Source: Mucilaginibacter aquaedulcis
Lineage (GTDB): Bacteria > Bacteroidota > Bacteroidia > Sphingobacteriales > Sphingobacteriaceae
DNA length: 64,000 bases
NCBI RefSeq assembly: GCF_030409325.1
Contig: NZ_JAUFPR010000004.1
Span: forward strand, 171,548-235,547
Direction of reading: 5' to 3'
Shown here: positions 51,913 through 61,600 of the stretch, one piece after another
Layout: the number at the start of each line of letters is the position of its first letter
Numbering within the stretch: position 1 is the stretch's first letter
Position numbers and translations under genes: made by a program
Notes under the pieces: model-generated
The model's input: only the letters and a program-made list of their open reading frames with translations
Database searches by the model: none
What the model was told of the DNA's origin: nothing

Positions 51913-51915
51913 TTT

Positions 51916-52380
51916 CTAATTGAATGATATTAAAACTTTTGTTTCTGTTATTTGATCAATAGGGATAATGCTTTCAACAGTTTCAGCTTTTTTTCCCTTT
52001 TCCTTAACTTTTTCTTCAATGATAACAGCATCTTCTGTTATAGCTGTTAACACCCCTTCTCTTTTGGCCCCATCGGCCATTTTAATGCCTAAGTTGCGCC
52101 CTATATTTTTGGCGTATTGCCTTGGCGATGATAGCGGAAAATCAATTCCGGGCGATGATACTTCCAGATTATACGCAGTTTCAATCACATTTTCCTCTTC
52201 CAGATGGAAGCCAACATGCCTGCTTACCTGTACACAATCATCAATCCCTACACCGTTATCACCATCAATCAGCACAATAAGTTTTCCGTTCGAGTGCATT
52301 TTAACATCTACTAAAAACAAATTGGGCTTATCGGCAATCTTCTCTTCAACCAGCTCTTTTACCCTTTTTTCAATATTCAT
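51916..52380 (-). CDS. rimP: Ribosome maturation factor RimP
   Basis: 154 aa. The N-terminal domain (KRVKELVEEKIADKPNLFLV, then GKLIVLIDGDNGVGIDDCVQ) and the motif YNLEVSSPGIDFPLSSPRQY are diagnostic of RimP. It acts in 30S subunit assembly. It is the first gene of the conserved operon, 3 bp before nusA. The terminator of the previous transcription unit (52418-52456) lies upstream, so the operon promoter should sit in the ~40 bp between or within that hairpin. Confidence 0.95.
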   Translation of the reverse strand: MNIEKRVKELVEEKIADKPNLFLVDVKMHSNGKLIVLIDGDNGVGIDDCVQVSRHVGFHLEEENVIETAYNLEVSSPGIDFPLSSPRQYAKNIGRNLGIKMADGAKREGVLTAITEDAVIIEEKVKEKGKKAETVESIIPIDQITETKVLISFN

Positions 52381-52417
52381 TATCCTTCGATATTTTTGAT
52401 TGATAATTTTAATCGAT

Positions 52418-52456
52418 AAAATAAAAGAGGGGACTAATTGCCCCCTCTTTTATTTT
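52418..52456 (-). terminator. Strong terminator upstream of rimP
   Basis: A 15-bp perfect stem: AAAATAAAAGAGGGG (52418-52432) and CCCCTCTTTTATTTT (52442-52456). It terminates the minus-strand lipoprotein gene ending at 52513 and insulates the rimP operon. Confidence 0.88.
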
Positions 52457-52512
52457 ATCAGGTGCAAATATACATAATTATATTTGATTTTCAAGCAATT
52501 CAGCTCAGTTTA

Positions 52513-52974
52513 TTACTTAAACTCCAAATCAGAATAATGTAAACTACCCGGCCTGTTACGCCCCGTAACAAAATCAGTTACCTGGGTACCTGTATCAAAT
52601 TTATAATACCGCACAAAATACTTTTGATGTGCTGCAAATGGTGTATCTGGTACAAAAATAACGGCATTATCTTTAACATGGTATGCTCCGGGCTGCACCG
52701 GCTGATAATTTTTTAAATCGGTATCTGCCGGCATTCGGTATACCGGTATTAATGCCTGCCAGCCTGCACCTGCAGAATCTCTACTGATCTCTTGTGTAAT
52801 AGCATTATCTAAGCCGGTGATTTTTACTGCCTTTCTACTATCAACCATGTTAACATTAATTACGGATACTTGAGATTTACCGATACAGCCTGTGCAGAAA
52901 AAAAATAAAAATATCCCTATGCTCCAAAAAGTAAAATCCCGGTAAGTTTCTTTTACAAATGGGCTTTTGAACAT
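52513..52974 (-). CDS. Small lipoprotein, hypothetical
   Basis: 153 aa from the internal ATG at 52974 (MFKSPFVKETYRDFTFWSIG), followed by FLFFFCTGCIGKS, a lipoprotein signal with a Cys after TG. The open frame continues upstream to 53157, but those 61 codons lie in the interspersed repeat at 52984-53125 and are not protein-like. The mature part (QALIPVYRMPADTDL; KYFVRYYKFDTG) looks like a beta-sandwich. It may be cotranscribed with the S9 peptidase upstream. Function unknown. Confidence 0.65.
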   Translation of the reverse strand: MFKSPFVKETYRDFTFWSIGIFLFFFCTGCIGKSQVSVINVNMVDSRKAVKITGLDNAITQEISRDSAGAGWQALIPVYRMPADTDLKNYQPVQPGAYHVKDNAVIFVPDTPFAAHQKYFVRYYKFDTGTQVTDFVTGRNRPGSLHYSDLEFK

Positions 52975-52983
52975 AGGTGAAGA

Positions 52984-53125
52984 CTCACCCCACCTTCGCT
53001 CCGCTTGCCGACCCTCTCTTTGGCTTCGCCATAAAGCGGGTGATAAAATTTCTTTCCCACTAAGCAAGCCCTCTTTGCGCCAAAGGCGGAGAGAGGGCGA
53101 TCCAGCGTAGCGCAGATCGGGTGAG
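52984..53125. repeat. Interspersed REP/MITE-like palindromic element
   Basis: 142 bp with short terminal inverted repeats CTCACCC (52984-52990) and GGGTGAG (53119-53125). Inside are further complementary blocks (CCCTCTC near 53012 and GAGAGGG near 53090; GCGCCAAAGGCG). Its composition is GC-richer than its surroundings. The pattern resembles small repeats spread through Sphingobacteriaceae genomes between genes. It creates a spurious upstream extension of the lipoprotein gene. Confidence 0.6.
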
Positions 53126-53153
53126 TTTATTCGTTTTATATTTAAACCATCCA

Positions 53154-55517
53154 TCACTTTTTAAGTGTTTGTTCAAACAGTTTAAATATGCGCTTGTACT
53201 CATCAGTCCAGCTGCTGGGTTGTTCAAAGCCGTGATCTTCTACCGGGTACGAAGCCAATTCCCAATTCTCTTTATGCAACTCAATCAGTTTTTGGGTAAG
53301 CCTGATGATGTCCTGGTAATTCACGTTTTGGTCAATCATACCGTGCAGCATCAGCAGGTTACCTTTTAAGCCACCAGCAAAATATATAGGAGAACTTTTA
53401 CGATAAGCCTGCTCATCTGTAAAAGGCTCATTTAAAATATTTGAAGTATAACCATGATTATAATGAGCCCAATCTGTTACCGAGCGGATGGCGCCACCTG
53501 CAGCAAAAACATTTGGTTCAGTAAACATGCCCATTAAGGTAATGAAACCACCGTATGATCCGCCGTATAAACCAACATGCTTAGGGTTTACACCAAACTT
53601 TTCAACCAGGTATTTTACACCGTCTACCTGATCGGTTAGGTCTTTACCTCCCATGTGGCGGTAAATTCCGGTACGCCAGTCGCGGCCATAGCCTGCGCTT
53701 GCGGTATAATCAATATCCAATACGGTATAACCATTATCGGCCAGCATATTGTTAAACATATACTCGCGGAAATAATAGCTCCATGAGTAAGTTACCTCCT
53801 GCAAATATCCTGCGCCATGCACAAAAACAACCGCGGGTTTTGCCGGATCGGCATTTTTAGGCAGATATTGGCGTGCATAAACATCATTACCATAACGGTT
53901 TTTAAAGGTGATGATCTCCGGATCGCGCCATGGGTATGACGTAAACTCAGGCGAAACAGAATGAGTTACCTGTACAGCTTTTGCTCCCGGTTTATTGGGC
54001 TGTATGTAAAGCTCCCAGGGTTTATTGGAGTATGAATAACGGATAGCCAGCCATTTTTCATCGGGCGATAGCGTTACCTCATTACCTCCTTTCATACTTG
54101 TTATTTTAACCGGTGTACCTCCGCTAACAGGGATGCTGTAAAAACCGGTAACACCCGGATGATCAATATTGGCCGTAAAGTAAAATGTTTTTTTATCGTT
54201 TGATAGCTGCAGCGTTTGCACCTCCCATTTACCACTGGTGAGTTGTTTTTTTGCTCCGTTTAATACATCAACTAAATAAATGTGCGAATAGCCGCTGGCC
54301 TCGCTCTGGAAATAAAAATGTGTATCATCAACAAAACCTATATTACCCGCCTCAGAGTTGTCTATCCCAGGCCCTCCTATCCAGGCTTCATCGCGTTGGC
54401 GGTCAAGCAAAGTTAATTTGCCGGTTACCGGGTCAAGGCGCATGATCCACCGGTCTTTGTTATCCTGCGAGCTGACTACCACAACCGCGTTTTTGCTATC
54501 AGCACTCCAAAACGGCCCGGCTACAGTTACCTGCCTGTCAGTGTTTAGCTTTTTCTTTTCAGTCAGTTCATTGGGGTAGTCTTTCAGGTAATCAGGCAGA
54601 TCTTTTATGCCCGGAATATCATTGGTTAAAACCGGATACACGGATTGGCGGCGCGTATCAAAAATAAACATCTGGGAGGTTGATGACGGCCGACCTACTT
54701 TTGACCGGTTAGGAATATCCTCCGTAAACCCGGAAGCTGTTACATAATTAGGCACAATGGCATCCTTTACTCCAGAAGCTTGTTTAGTAAGCCTGTAGGT
54801 TACGTACTTAGTATCCGGGCTTATTTCAAGGGCATTTACCTTATCGTTACCCATCACCAGTTCTTTTAGCTTTTGAGGTTCTAAAGCGGCGGCTTTGGTT
54901 GAGTCAAGTTTCTCGTCCTTTGCTTCTTTTTTAATAATATCAAAAAGCTCAAGCTGTTGTTTTTTAAGCCACAATTGCTGGCTATTTAATGACTCCTCAA
55001 CACTTTTTTTTGCGGTGTGTACAAAGTTGGTCAATTGTTTAAGTTGCCCGCTGTTAAGTTTCAGACCAAATAAATTGCTGCTCTGCTTATAGATAACCTC
55101 AGACCCATCTAAATTCAAAACGGGTGCGGTTTCAGACTGTTCTGTGTTGGTTAATTGAATGGTATTACCCGTTTTAATATTAGCCAAAAACAGATCGCCG
55201 TTTTTTTCGTACACTTTTTGGGTGTGGCTCTTATTCCAATCACCATCAGAGGCACTTAAACCGCGTTGTTCAGCTATACTTACCTTTTGAGGTTTTGTAT
55301 TCCCGGTCGAAATATTGTACAGTTCTTCCTCTCCGCTTTGATCCGCGTTCCAGTTAAAATAGATCTTTTTACTATTATCACTCCACCGGATATTTGACGG
55401 CGATATTCCTATCCATTTAGGATCGCGCATGATCTTTTCGATGGTAAGTGTATCCAGTTTTTGGGCAAATGTACCTGTGGCACTAAGGGCAAACAGTAGG
55501 GTAAACAGTTTTTTCAT
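53154..55517 (-). CDS. S9 family peptidase (prolyl oligopeptidase/DPP IV-like)
   Basis: 787 aa with a signal peptide (MKKLFTLLFALSATGTFAQ), so periplasmic. The N-terminal ~520 residues form the beta-propeller (SPSNIRWSDNSKKIYFNWN, SPDTKYVTYRLT, SPDEKWLAIRYS). The C-terminal alpha/beta hydrolase has the nucleophile Ser in GLYGGSYGGFITLMG and the His in YPVEDHGFEQP, with an Asp in HGMIDQNVNY. It should cleave after proline or alanine in short peptides. It precedes the small lipoprotein gene on the same strand, separated by the REP-like repeat. Confidence 0.92.
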   Translation of the reverse strand: MKKLFTLLFALSATGTFAQKLDTLTIEKIMRDPKWIGISPSNIRWSDNSKKIYFNWNADQSGEEELYNISTGNTKPQKVSIAEQRGLSASDGDWNKSHTQKVYEKNGDLFLANIKTGNTIQLTNTEQSETAPVLNLDGSEVIYKQSSNLFGLKLNSGQLKQLTNFVHTAKKSVEESLNSQQLWLKKQQLELFDIIKKEAKDEKLDSTKAAALEPQKLKELVMGNDKVNALEISPDTKYVTYRLTKQASGVKDAIVPNYVTASGFTEDIPNRSKVGRPSSTSQMFIFDTRRQSVYPVLTNDIPGIKDLPDYLKDYPNELTEKKKLNTDRQVTVAGPFWSADSKNAVVVVSSQDNKDRWIMRLDPVTGKLTLLDRQRDEAWIGGPGIDNSEAGNIGFVDDTHFYFQSEASGYSHIYLVDVLNGAKKQLTSGKWEVQTLQLSNDKKTFYFTANIDHPGVTGFYSIPVSGGTPVKITSMKGGNEVTLSPDEKWLAIRYSYSNKPWELYIQPNKPGAKAVQVTHSVSPEFTSYPWRDPEIITFKNRYGNDVYARQYLPKNADPAKPAVVFVHGAGYLQEVTYSWSYYFREYMFNNMLADNGYTVLDIDYTASAGYGRDWRTGIYRHMGGKDLTDQVDGVKYLVEKFGVNPKHVGLYGGSYGGFITLMGMFTEPNVFAAGGAIRSVTDWAHYNHGYTSNILNEPFTDEQAYRKSSPIYFAGGLKGNLLMLHGMIDQNVNYQDIIRLTQKLIELHKENWELASYPVEDHGFEQPSSWTDEYKRIFKLFEQTLKK

Positions 55518-55606
55518 GAATTAATGGTTGGCTAAGGCCAATAATATGTTTGCAATTTAGCAGTTTCGGCAATCATTGCTATTTTTAAACGTTTTATTGT
55601 TACAAT

Positions 55607-56125
55607 ATGGAACTTCACGGAACGGGCTTTATTTTGAGGGGATGGTTTGATGGCGACGAGGAGTCACTACAAAAACATGCCGACAATCCTAAGGTATCTA
55701 CTTATTTGTTAGACCGTTTCCCCTATCCTTATACCATAAACGATGCCGATAAATGGGTTACTTATATGCAGCATCAAAAAATACAAACCAACTTTGCCAT
55801 TGTTATTGATGGCCAGGTTTGTGGCGGCATAGCAGTTGACCTCATGATTGACGCCAATAGTAAAGCCGGCGAGATAGGTTACTGGCTTGGTGAGCCGTAC
55901 TGGGGCCAGGGTATTATAACCGAAGCTGTTAAACTCCTTACCAATTATGCCTTTAAAAATTTAGATATCATACGCATACAGGCGGGTGTGTTTAGCCAAA
56001 ACACGGCATCAATGCGGGTGCTGGAAAAGGCTGGCTATGTTAAAGAAGGTATATTGCGCAATGCCATCATCAAAAACGGCAATGTAATGGATAAACACAT
56101 GTATGCCATACTGAGGCCTGAATAA
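55607..56125 (+). CDS. GNAT N-acetyltransferase (RimJ/RimL-like)
   Basis: 172 aa. The GNAT fold is visible: ILRGWFDGDEESLQKHADNP at the start and the acetyl-CoA motif GEIGYWLGEPYWGQGIITEA, then IRIQAGVFSQNTASMRVLEK. This arrangement is typical of the RimJ/RimL branch, which acetylates ribosomal proteins, small molecules or antibiotics. The substrate cannot be read from sequence. It is a single gene, convergent with the FAD-dependent enzyme and divergent from the S9 peptidase. Confidence 0.9.
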   Translation: MELHGTGFILRGWFDGDEESLQKHADNPKVSTYLLDRFPYPYTINDADKWVTYMQHQKIQTNFAIVIDGQVCGGIAVDLMIDANSKAGEIGYWLGEPYWGQGIITEAVKLLTNYAFKNLDIIRIQAGVFSQNTASMRVLEKAGYVKEGILRNAIIKNGNVMDKHMYAILRPE

Positions 56126-56139
56126 TTAACCGAAACCTG

Positions 56140-57966
56140 TTAATTTACCATTCTGCCGCTAAGGTCAACCGTGCGGGCAAAGGGGTTTAAGTATTTGTTG
56201 GTCAAAATTGCAAACTCGCGCCGGGTAACCGGCCGGTTCATATCAAAATCAGAAGTAAACTTGTATTGGGCCTTCCATGCTTTTTGCATACCGATCTGCA
56301 GGGTTTTAGGATCGGTCAGGGTAATTTCGCTGATGAACGATAACAAGTTGCCCTGGGTAAATTTTTCGCCTGGCTTTTCTTTGTTAAACCACAAAAAAGC
56401 ACGCGTATAAATTTCTTTGAAAGATGGTTCAACCTCGGCGGTGCTTACTACAGAATCGGGCATAAAAAGTAACTGTGCGGTGTTTCCATTTACTTTTTGA
56501 ATGCCCTTAAGCAAACCAGTAGCACCAACCTGCTGCATTGACCTGAAATAAGGATCACTTTGTTTAATATCTGAAAAAGGCAAAAGGTAAGCTTTAAAAT
56601 CAAGCAGTTCACCCTGTATAATGCGTACGTTCAGCTTTTTGGTAGTAGTTTTAAAAAATGCGCAAAAAGCAGCGATTGCGCCCGCACCCTGCCCTACTGT
56701 CATTTGTACCGATGGGTACATACTGCTGGCGTTAACCAGGTGCGATACCGACATGGCTTTTTCTGTAACCAGCAAATTATCCATGTCCTTTAAAACAATA
56801 GCGCCAAGCGGTATGCTGTAGGCCATAAACGGCGGGTAATTGATATGGGGAGCAGTCCCCTCGCCATAGTGCTGCCCTGGCGATGCATCACCAACCGCTA
56901 TAGCCGTACGGTACAAATTAGTAGGGCGGTCATAAGGTTTATAAACATCATTAAGCGTCATACGCAGTACGCCCCTGGTACGTTCCGCTTCGCGGATATA
57001 GGGGATAAAAGGCAAATGATCAGGCGTTGGGAATTCATCATCTAAACCCAGGTTTTTAAAACCCAGTTCGGTTTGTAAATAATAAATAAGCCCAAGGGTG
57101 TGTAATCGTGCTTTAGCATAAAAAGCATCACGATGGGCCGGCTTAAGATCATCAACCGTGGTTGGGTACTGATTACCGCAACCTGCCCATTTGATCATGA
57201 ACTTATCATTGGGCAGCCTGCCGTCATCAAGCATCTTACTGATATTTTTCCCTTTTAAACAGGCGTATTCATTGGCATCATATCCTTGTGGCTTGGCAAT
57301 GGTTTTATCTTCCTTTTTGCCAAAATCCTTTAGTAGGGCTATCCAGGTGATATCCTGAATACGGGGCAATGTCGTTTGAGGGGCCAGTTCTTCGCCAGTA
57401 TCCTGGGCGCTCTCAAAACCCGAAACAAATGTTTCACCCGCTTTGGCAGCCACATCGCCGGTTTCGGTAGCATCGATAACAACTTTGGCCTTTACAGTAG
57501 TATTTTTATGATCAATAATAATGGTTACCTGCCAGCTTGTACCATCTTTTTCAATAGCAGTCCACGGAGTATTTAGCTTTACGGTAAGGTTTTTTACGGT
57601 ATCGACTATTTTTTTGAGGATAGCAGCCCCGGTGTATGGTTCAAAGCGAAGCGTGGCATTTACGGTTGTATCATAACCCAGCCTGTTTTTATAAAAGTCC
57701 CTTACATGGCTACGAAATTCGCCCCAAATGCCTGATGGTAAATTCCGGTTCCCTTCAATCACACACATGCCGCCGGCAGTCATACCTCCCCCAAGCCAGG
57801 GGCCAGGTTCAACAAGCATGGTTTTTAATTTACTGCGCGCTCCCTGTATAGCTGCAGCCGTACCGCTTGCGCCGCCGCCAATTACTAAAATATCTGTTTT
57901 AATAGTTTGTGCATATGAATATGAGATATTTAGGAGAAACAGCAGTAAAAATATCTTTTTAACCAT
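56140..57966 (-). CDS. Exported FAD-dependent oxidoreductase (FAD_oxidored family)
   Basis: 608 aa with a signal peptide (IFLLLFLLNISYSYAQ). The dinucleotide-binding motif is ILVIGGGASGTAAAIQGARS (~27-46), followed by the family-typical GPWLGGGMTAGG and VVIDATETGDVAAKAGE. Proteins of this kind (PF12831) are frequent in Bacteroidota polysaccharide or sugar-alcohol loci and are thought to oxidise exported carbohydrates. No glycan locus is adjacent here, so the substrate is open. The C-terminal ~100 residues are a helical extension ending SGRMVN. Confidence 0.87.
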   Translation of the reverse strand: MVKKIFLLLFLLNISYSYAQTIKTDILVIGGGASGTAAAIQGARSKLKTMLVEPGPWLGGGMTAGGMCVIEGNRNLPSGIWGEFRSHVRDFYKNRLGYDTTVNATLRFEPYTGAAILKKIVDTVKNLTVKLNTPWTAIEKDGTSWQVTIIIDHKNTTVKAKVVIDATETGDVAAKAGETFVSGFESAQDTGEELAPQTTLPRIQDITWIALLKDFGKKEDKTIAKPQGYDANEYACLKGKNISKMLDDGRLPNDKFMIKWAGCGNQYPTTVDDLKPAHRDAFYAKARLHTLGLIYYLQTELGFKNLGLDDEFPTPDHLPFIPYIREAERTRGVLRMTLNDVYKPYDRPTNLYRTAIAVGDASPGQHYGEGTAPHINYPPFMAYSIPLGAIVLKDMDNLLVTEKAMSVSHLVNASSMYPSVQMTVGQGAGAIAAFCAFFKTTTKKLNVRIIQGELLDFKAYLLPFSDIKQSDPYFRSMQQVGATGLLKGIQKVNGNTAQLLFMPDSVVSTAEVEPSFKEIYTRAFLWFNKEKPGEKFTQGNLLSFISEITLTDPKTLQIGMQKAWKAQYKFTSDFDMNRPVTRREFAILTNKYLNPFARTVDLSGRMVN

Positions 57967-58053
57967 CGGTTTAAGTAAGTAGGTACTAAACGCTAAATTA
58001 TAGCAAAGCTTGCGGTAGTTTTAAATTATCCCTAAATTAATTTTTTTTTAACC

Positions 58054-58590
58054 ATGACAGACGAACAGATGAAATTCCCGATAGGGAAATTTGCTCCGCC
58101 GGCATCTTATACCAATGAGGATATACGCGGATGGATAGAGGATCTTAAAACTTTACCGGGTAAAGTGAGGCATGCTATAAATGGTTTAAACTACCAGGAG
58201 CTGGATACACCCTACCGTACCGGAGGCTGGTCGCTGAGGCAGGTGATCCATCATTTGGCCGATAGCCATATGAATTCCATTACACGGTTTAAGCTGGCAT
58301 TAACAGAAAATAACCCTACCATAAAACCATACGAGGAAGCCAGCTGGGCCCTGCTACCTGATTATCGCTTACCCGTAGAGCCCTCATTAAAAATGCTGGA
58401 AGGTATACATCAGCGCTTTGTTGCCCTGTTGGAAAGTTTTACCGAGAATGAATGGGCCCGTACCTTTGTTCATCCAGAATCGGGCGATTCCATATCGCTT
58501 GTGAGGGCATTGGCTATGTATTCTTGGCATGGCAGACATCACCTTGCTCATATTACAGAAACCGTGAAGAAATTCGCTGTTAAAGCGTAA
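58054..58590 (+). CDS. DinB/YfiT-type protein (BstA-like thiol transferase)
   Basis: 178 aa, full length for the family. MKFPIGKFAPPASYTNEDIR is the characteristic start of YfiT/BstA proteins. The DinB four-helix bundle supplies three metal-binding histidines: one in HHLADSHMNS and two in SWHGRHHLAHI. BstA proteins transfer bacillithiol or a related thiol to electrophiles for detoxification; many Bacteroidota make bacillithiol, which fits. It is a single gene, convergent with the large histidine kinase. Confidence 0.85.
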   Translation: MTDEQMKFPIGKFAPPASYTNEDIRGWIEDLKTLPGKVRHAINGLNYQELDTPYRTGGWSLRQVIHHLADSHMNSITRFKLALTENNPTIKPYEEASWALLPDYRLPVEPSLKMLEGIHQRFVALLESFTENEWARTFVHPESGDSISLVRALAMYSWHGRHHLAHITETVKKFAVKA

Positions 58591-58656
58591 AGCTAAATGC
58601 CGAGGGTCTAAAGCTTCACTACAGTTGCTTTGGGCCTTTCACTTTAAGCTTTCAGC

Positions 58657-61600
58657 CTAAGTGGTGGCTGGAAAGCTGAGGTAAAATGAAGTGCCGCTGC
58701 CAATCGTTGTTTCAAACCAGATTTTGCCATTGGCATTTTCAATGGAGTTTTTAACAAACGCGAGCCCTAAGCCCGTTCCGGAGCTTTTGGTAGTAAAGTT
58801 GGGTTCAAATATTTTTTCGCGCATGTTTTCAGGTATCCCGTTACCATTATCCTTTATGGTAAGCAAAACGTTTTTACTGGTTACCAGATAATTGATCTCG
58901 ATTATTCCCTGCCTGTCTGGTGGGGTTGCTTCAATAGCATTTTTAAGCAGGTTATTGAAACAACGCAGTAACTGGTCGCGGTCGGCACTGATCATGAATG
59001 GTGTTTCGGGCGGCTGATAAGCGATGTGGATGTTATCCATCTGCTTAAATATGGTAACCGCCTGGCCCAGCATCTCAAAAACATTGATCTGCTCAATACG
59101 GGTATCAGGCATCTTGGCAAAGGCTGAAAACTCAGATGCTATTGACGACAAACTTTCGATTTGCTCTACAAATGACTTGCTGAAACGCTCAAACTTTTGA
59201 TCAAACTTAGGGTCTTTATCCTTCCATGATTTATCCAACAACTGCAAACCCAGCTTTAATGGTGTTAGCGGGTTTTTAATTTCATGAGCAACCTGTTTGG
59301 CCATTTCGCGCCAAGCACTTTCACGTTCTGACTGAGCCAGCCTGTGCGCGCTATGCTCCAGGGCAGATATCATTTTATTATATTCTTTAATGAGCGCCCC
59401 TATCTCGTCATTACGTGCCCATTTGATATGCTCGTTCTTTTTGCCATAGATAGTTTTACTCAAGCTTTCCTGTATAAAGTTTAGCGGTGCTGTAATTTGC
59501 CGGGCTATGATGATGGCAAAAAGCCCGATAGCGATAAATACGATGGCATATACATTGATCATCACATTCAGCAACGCGCTGATACGTTCTTTATAATCGG
59601 CCTCGTTTGAAAAATATGGCAGTTGAATATAGGCTATCGTTTTATTTGAACTAATAATGGGCGCGTAAGCGGCTTTATAACTTAACCCTCCTATTTTTTC
59701 TTCATTTACAAACTCTGATTTTTGGAGTTTGCTTAAATAAATAAATGCCTTTGCATTCATTCTTTTGGCTGTAAGACCGTATTCGTATATTTTGGGCTGG
59801 GTGGTTACCAGGGGGATGCCATTGGTATCAAACAAAGTTAAATCGGTTGAATAGTTATTGGCCAATTCGTTGAAACTTACCTGGCTTTCTTCGTTAACAT
59901 AATAGATGTATTTATTAAAAGCACCGGTTTCAAAGGCAGTAACTATCCGGGTTATTTTATCGCGGATCATTTTATCCTGCTGGGCATGGTACTGCGTACT
60001 AATAGATACAAAAGTGATAAAACCTACCATGAGCAGTGTTATCATCACCGCAAATATCATAGAGAACTGTATGCGGGTACGATACAATATCCTGTCGAAA
60101 TTTATCCTGAAATACCATTTTATTTCGTGGTCATTAATGTTCAGTATCCTGACGCGCAACCAAACCCATCTGATAGTCACTATAATTGCGCTAAATAGCA
60201 GCAACAGCACAAAAAAGAAAGTAAGCGATGTTACACTGCTATATAAGGTATTCTCCTCTTTACTAACTATTATTAAATTACGGTTGCTGGGTTTATATAT
60301 CAGATGACTGTAACTGGTAAAGCTTTCATACCATTCGCCATTGGTGATACGGGTTGTTTTTAGCTGATATTTTTTACTGCGGCCCGTAAACTCCGTATTG
60401 TTTAGCGTGTAAACATAGTTCCCCTTTTGGCTCAGAAGTTTATTATCTATATAAAACGCGTAGGAGTAATCTTTAAATTCATCTTCCGATTTGATATGCC
60501 CATCTACTAGCAATTCGGGGAACGAGCCTGATGGCTGCAGGGGCTTTGATTTTAGTTCGATAACCAACGTACCCAATTGCTTGCCATTACGGATAACGGG
60601 CAATATGGCAAAGTAATTCTGAAACCCGAAGGATTCATTTTCCCGGTAAAAATAATCAGACACCTTGAACGAGCTGTATAATACCAGGTCTTTGAATACG
60701 CTTAACGAGTAATTATCATCGGCAATGGGCTGATCCTGCTGATTGTATTCATGTACCTTAAATTCATATTTTGACAGGTAGCCATCAAAATAGAGTTTCT
60801 GAAAACGGGTGCGCAGAAAATCATGATTATGCAGTGTGGTATTATTAAAGTAGTTGATAATGGCCGAGTCGGCTATGATCTGGCCCTCAATCTTTTTGAA
60901 AATATAATCGGCAGTGGCATCATCCGGGATCTCCAGTTTTTGAATCAGGGCCTTACGCGTTTCCCGCTCTTTTACACTCTCAAACTGATTGAATTTAATT
61001 GCCGAGATCAGGGAGCAAATCAGTACTATGCCCAAAAATGTAGCGGCATTTAGTTTTCCTTTATGATATATAAAACCGTATGCTCTTATAATAATGAGCA
61101 TTAACAACAACACATAAAACGAAGTATACTCACGATACAACGTAAAAACAACTGTTGTTAAAATAGTTGACAAAACCAGTATAATTAACTGGTGTGTGCG
61201 TGATATGGCAAGCCTCAGGCAAATAAAAAGGGCAATTTCGTTGATGATATAAAATATCAGGAAGCTAAAGCATAACATCAATACTCCAATCAAACTAAAG
61301 CCTGAAAGACTGAGTACGTTATTTACGTTAAAGCCTATTTTTGAATTGATAACCAGCCCATAAAATAAATTCAACAGTAAGGTAGATGACCCTATGAGCG
61401 CAATTACGCAGGCTATTGTTATAAGGTAACTTGCGGGCTTGCCTGGGATTGCAAAAAACAAACGATGCCTTTGCAGGTACAGGTAGGCAACAAACCATAG
61501 TATATACAGAATATTGATGCAAAAATCGCCGAGAGAGGGATATATGACATTTGAGGCGTAGTATGCCGGGTTGAAAATGTCAAGCGTATAAGAAAAATCA

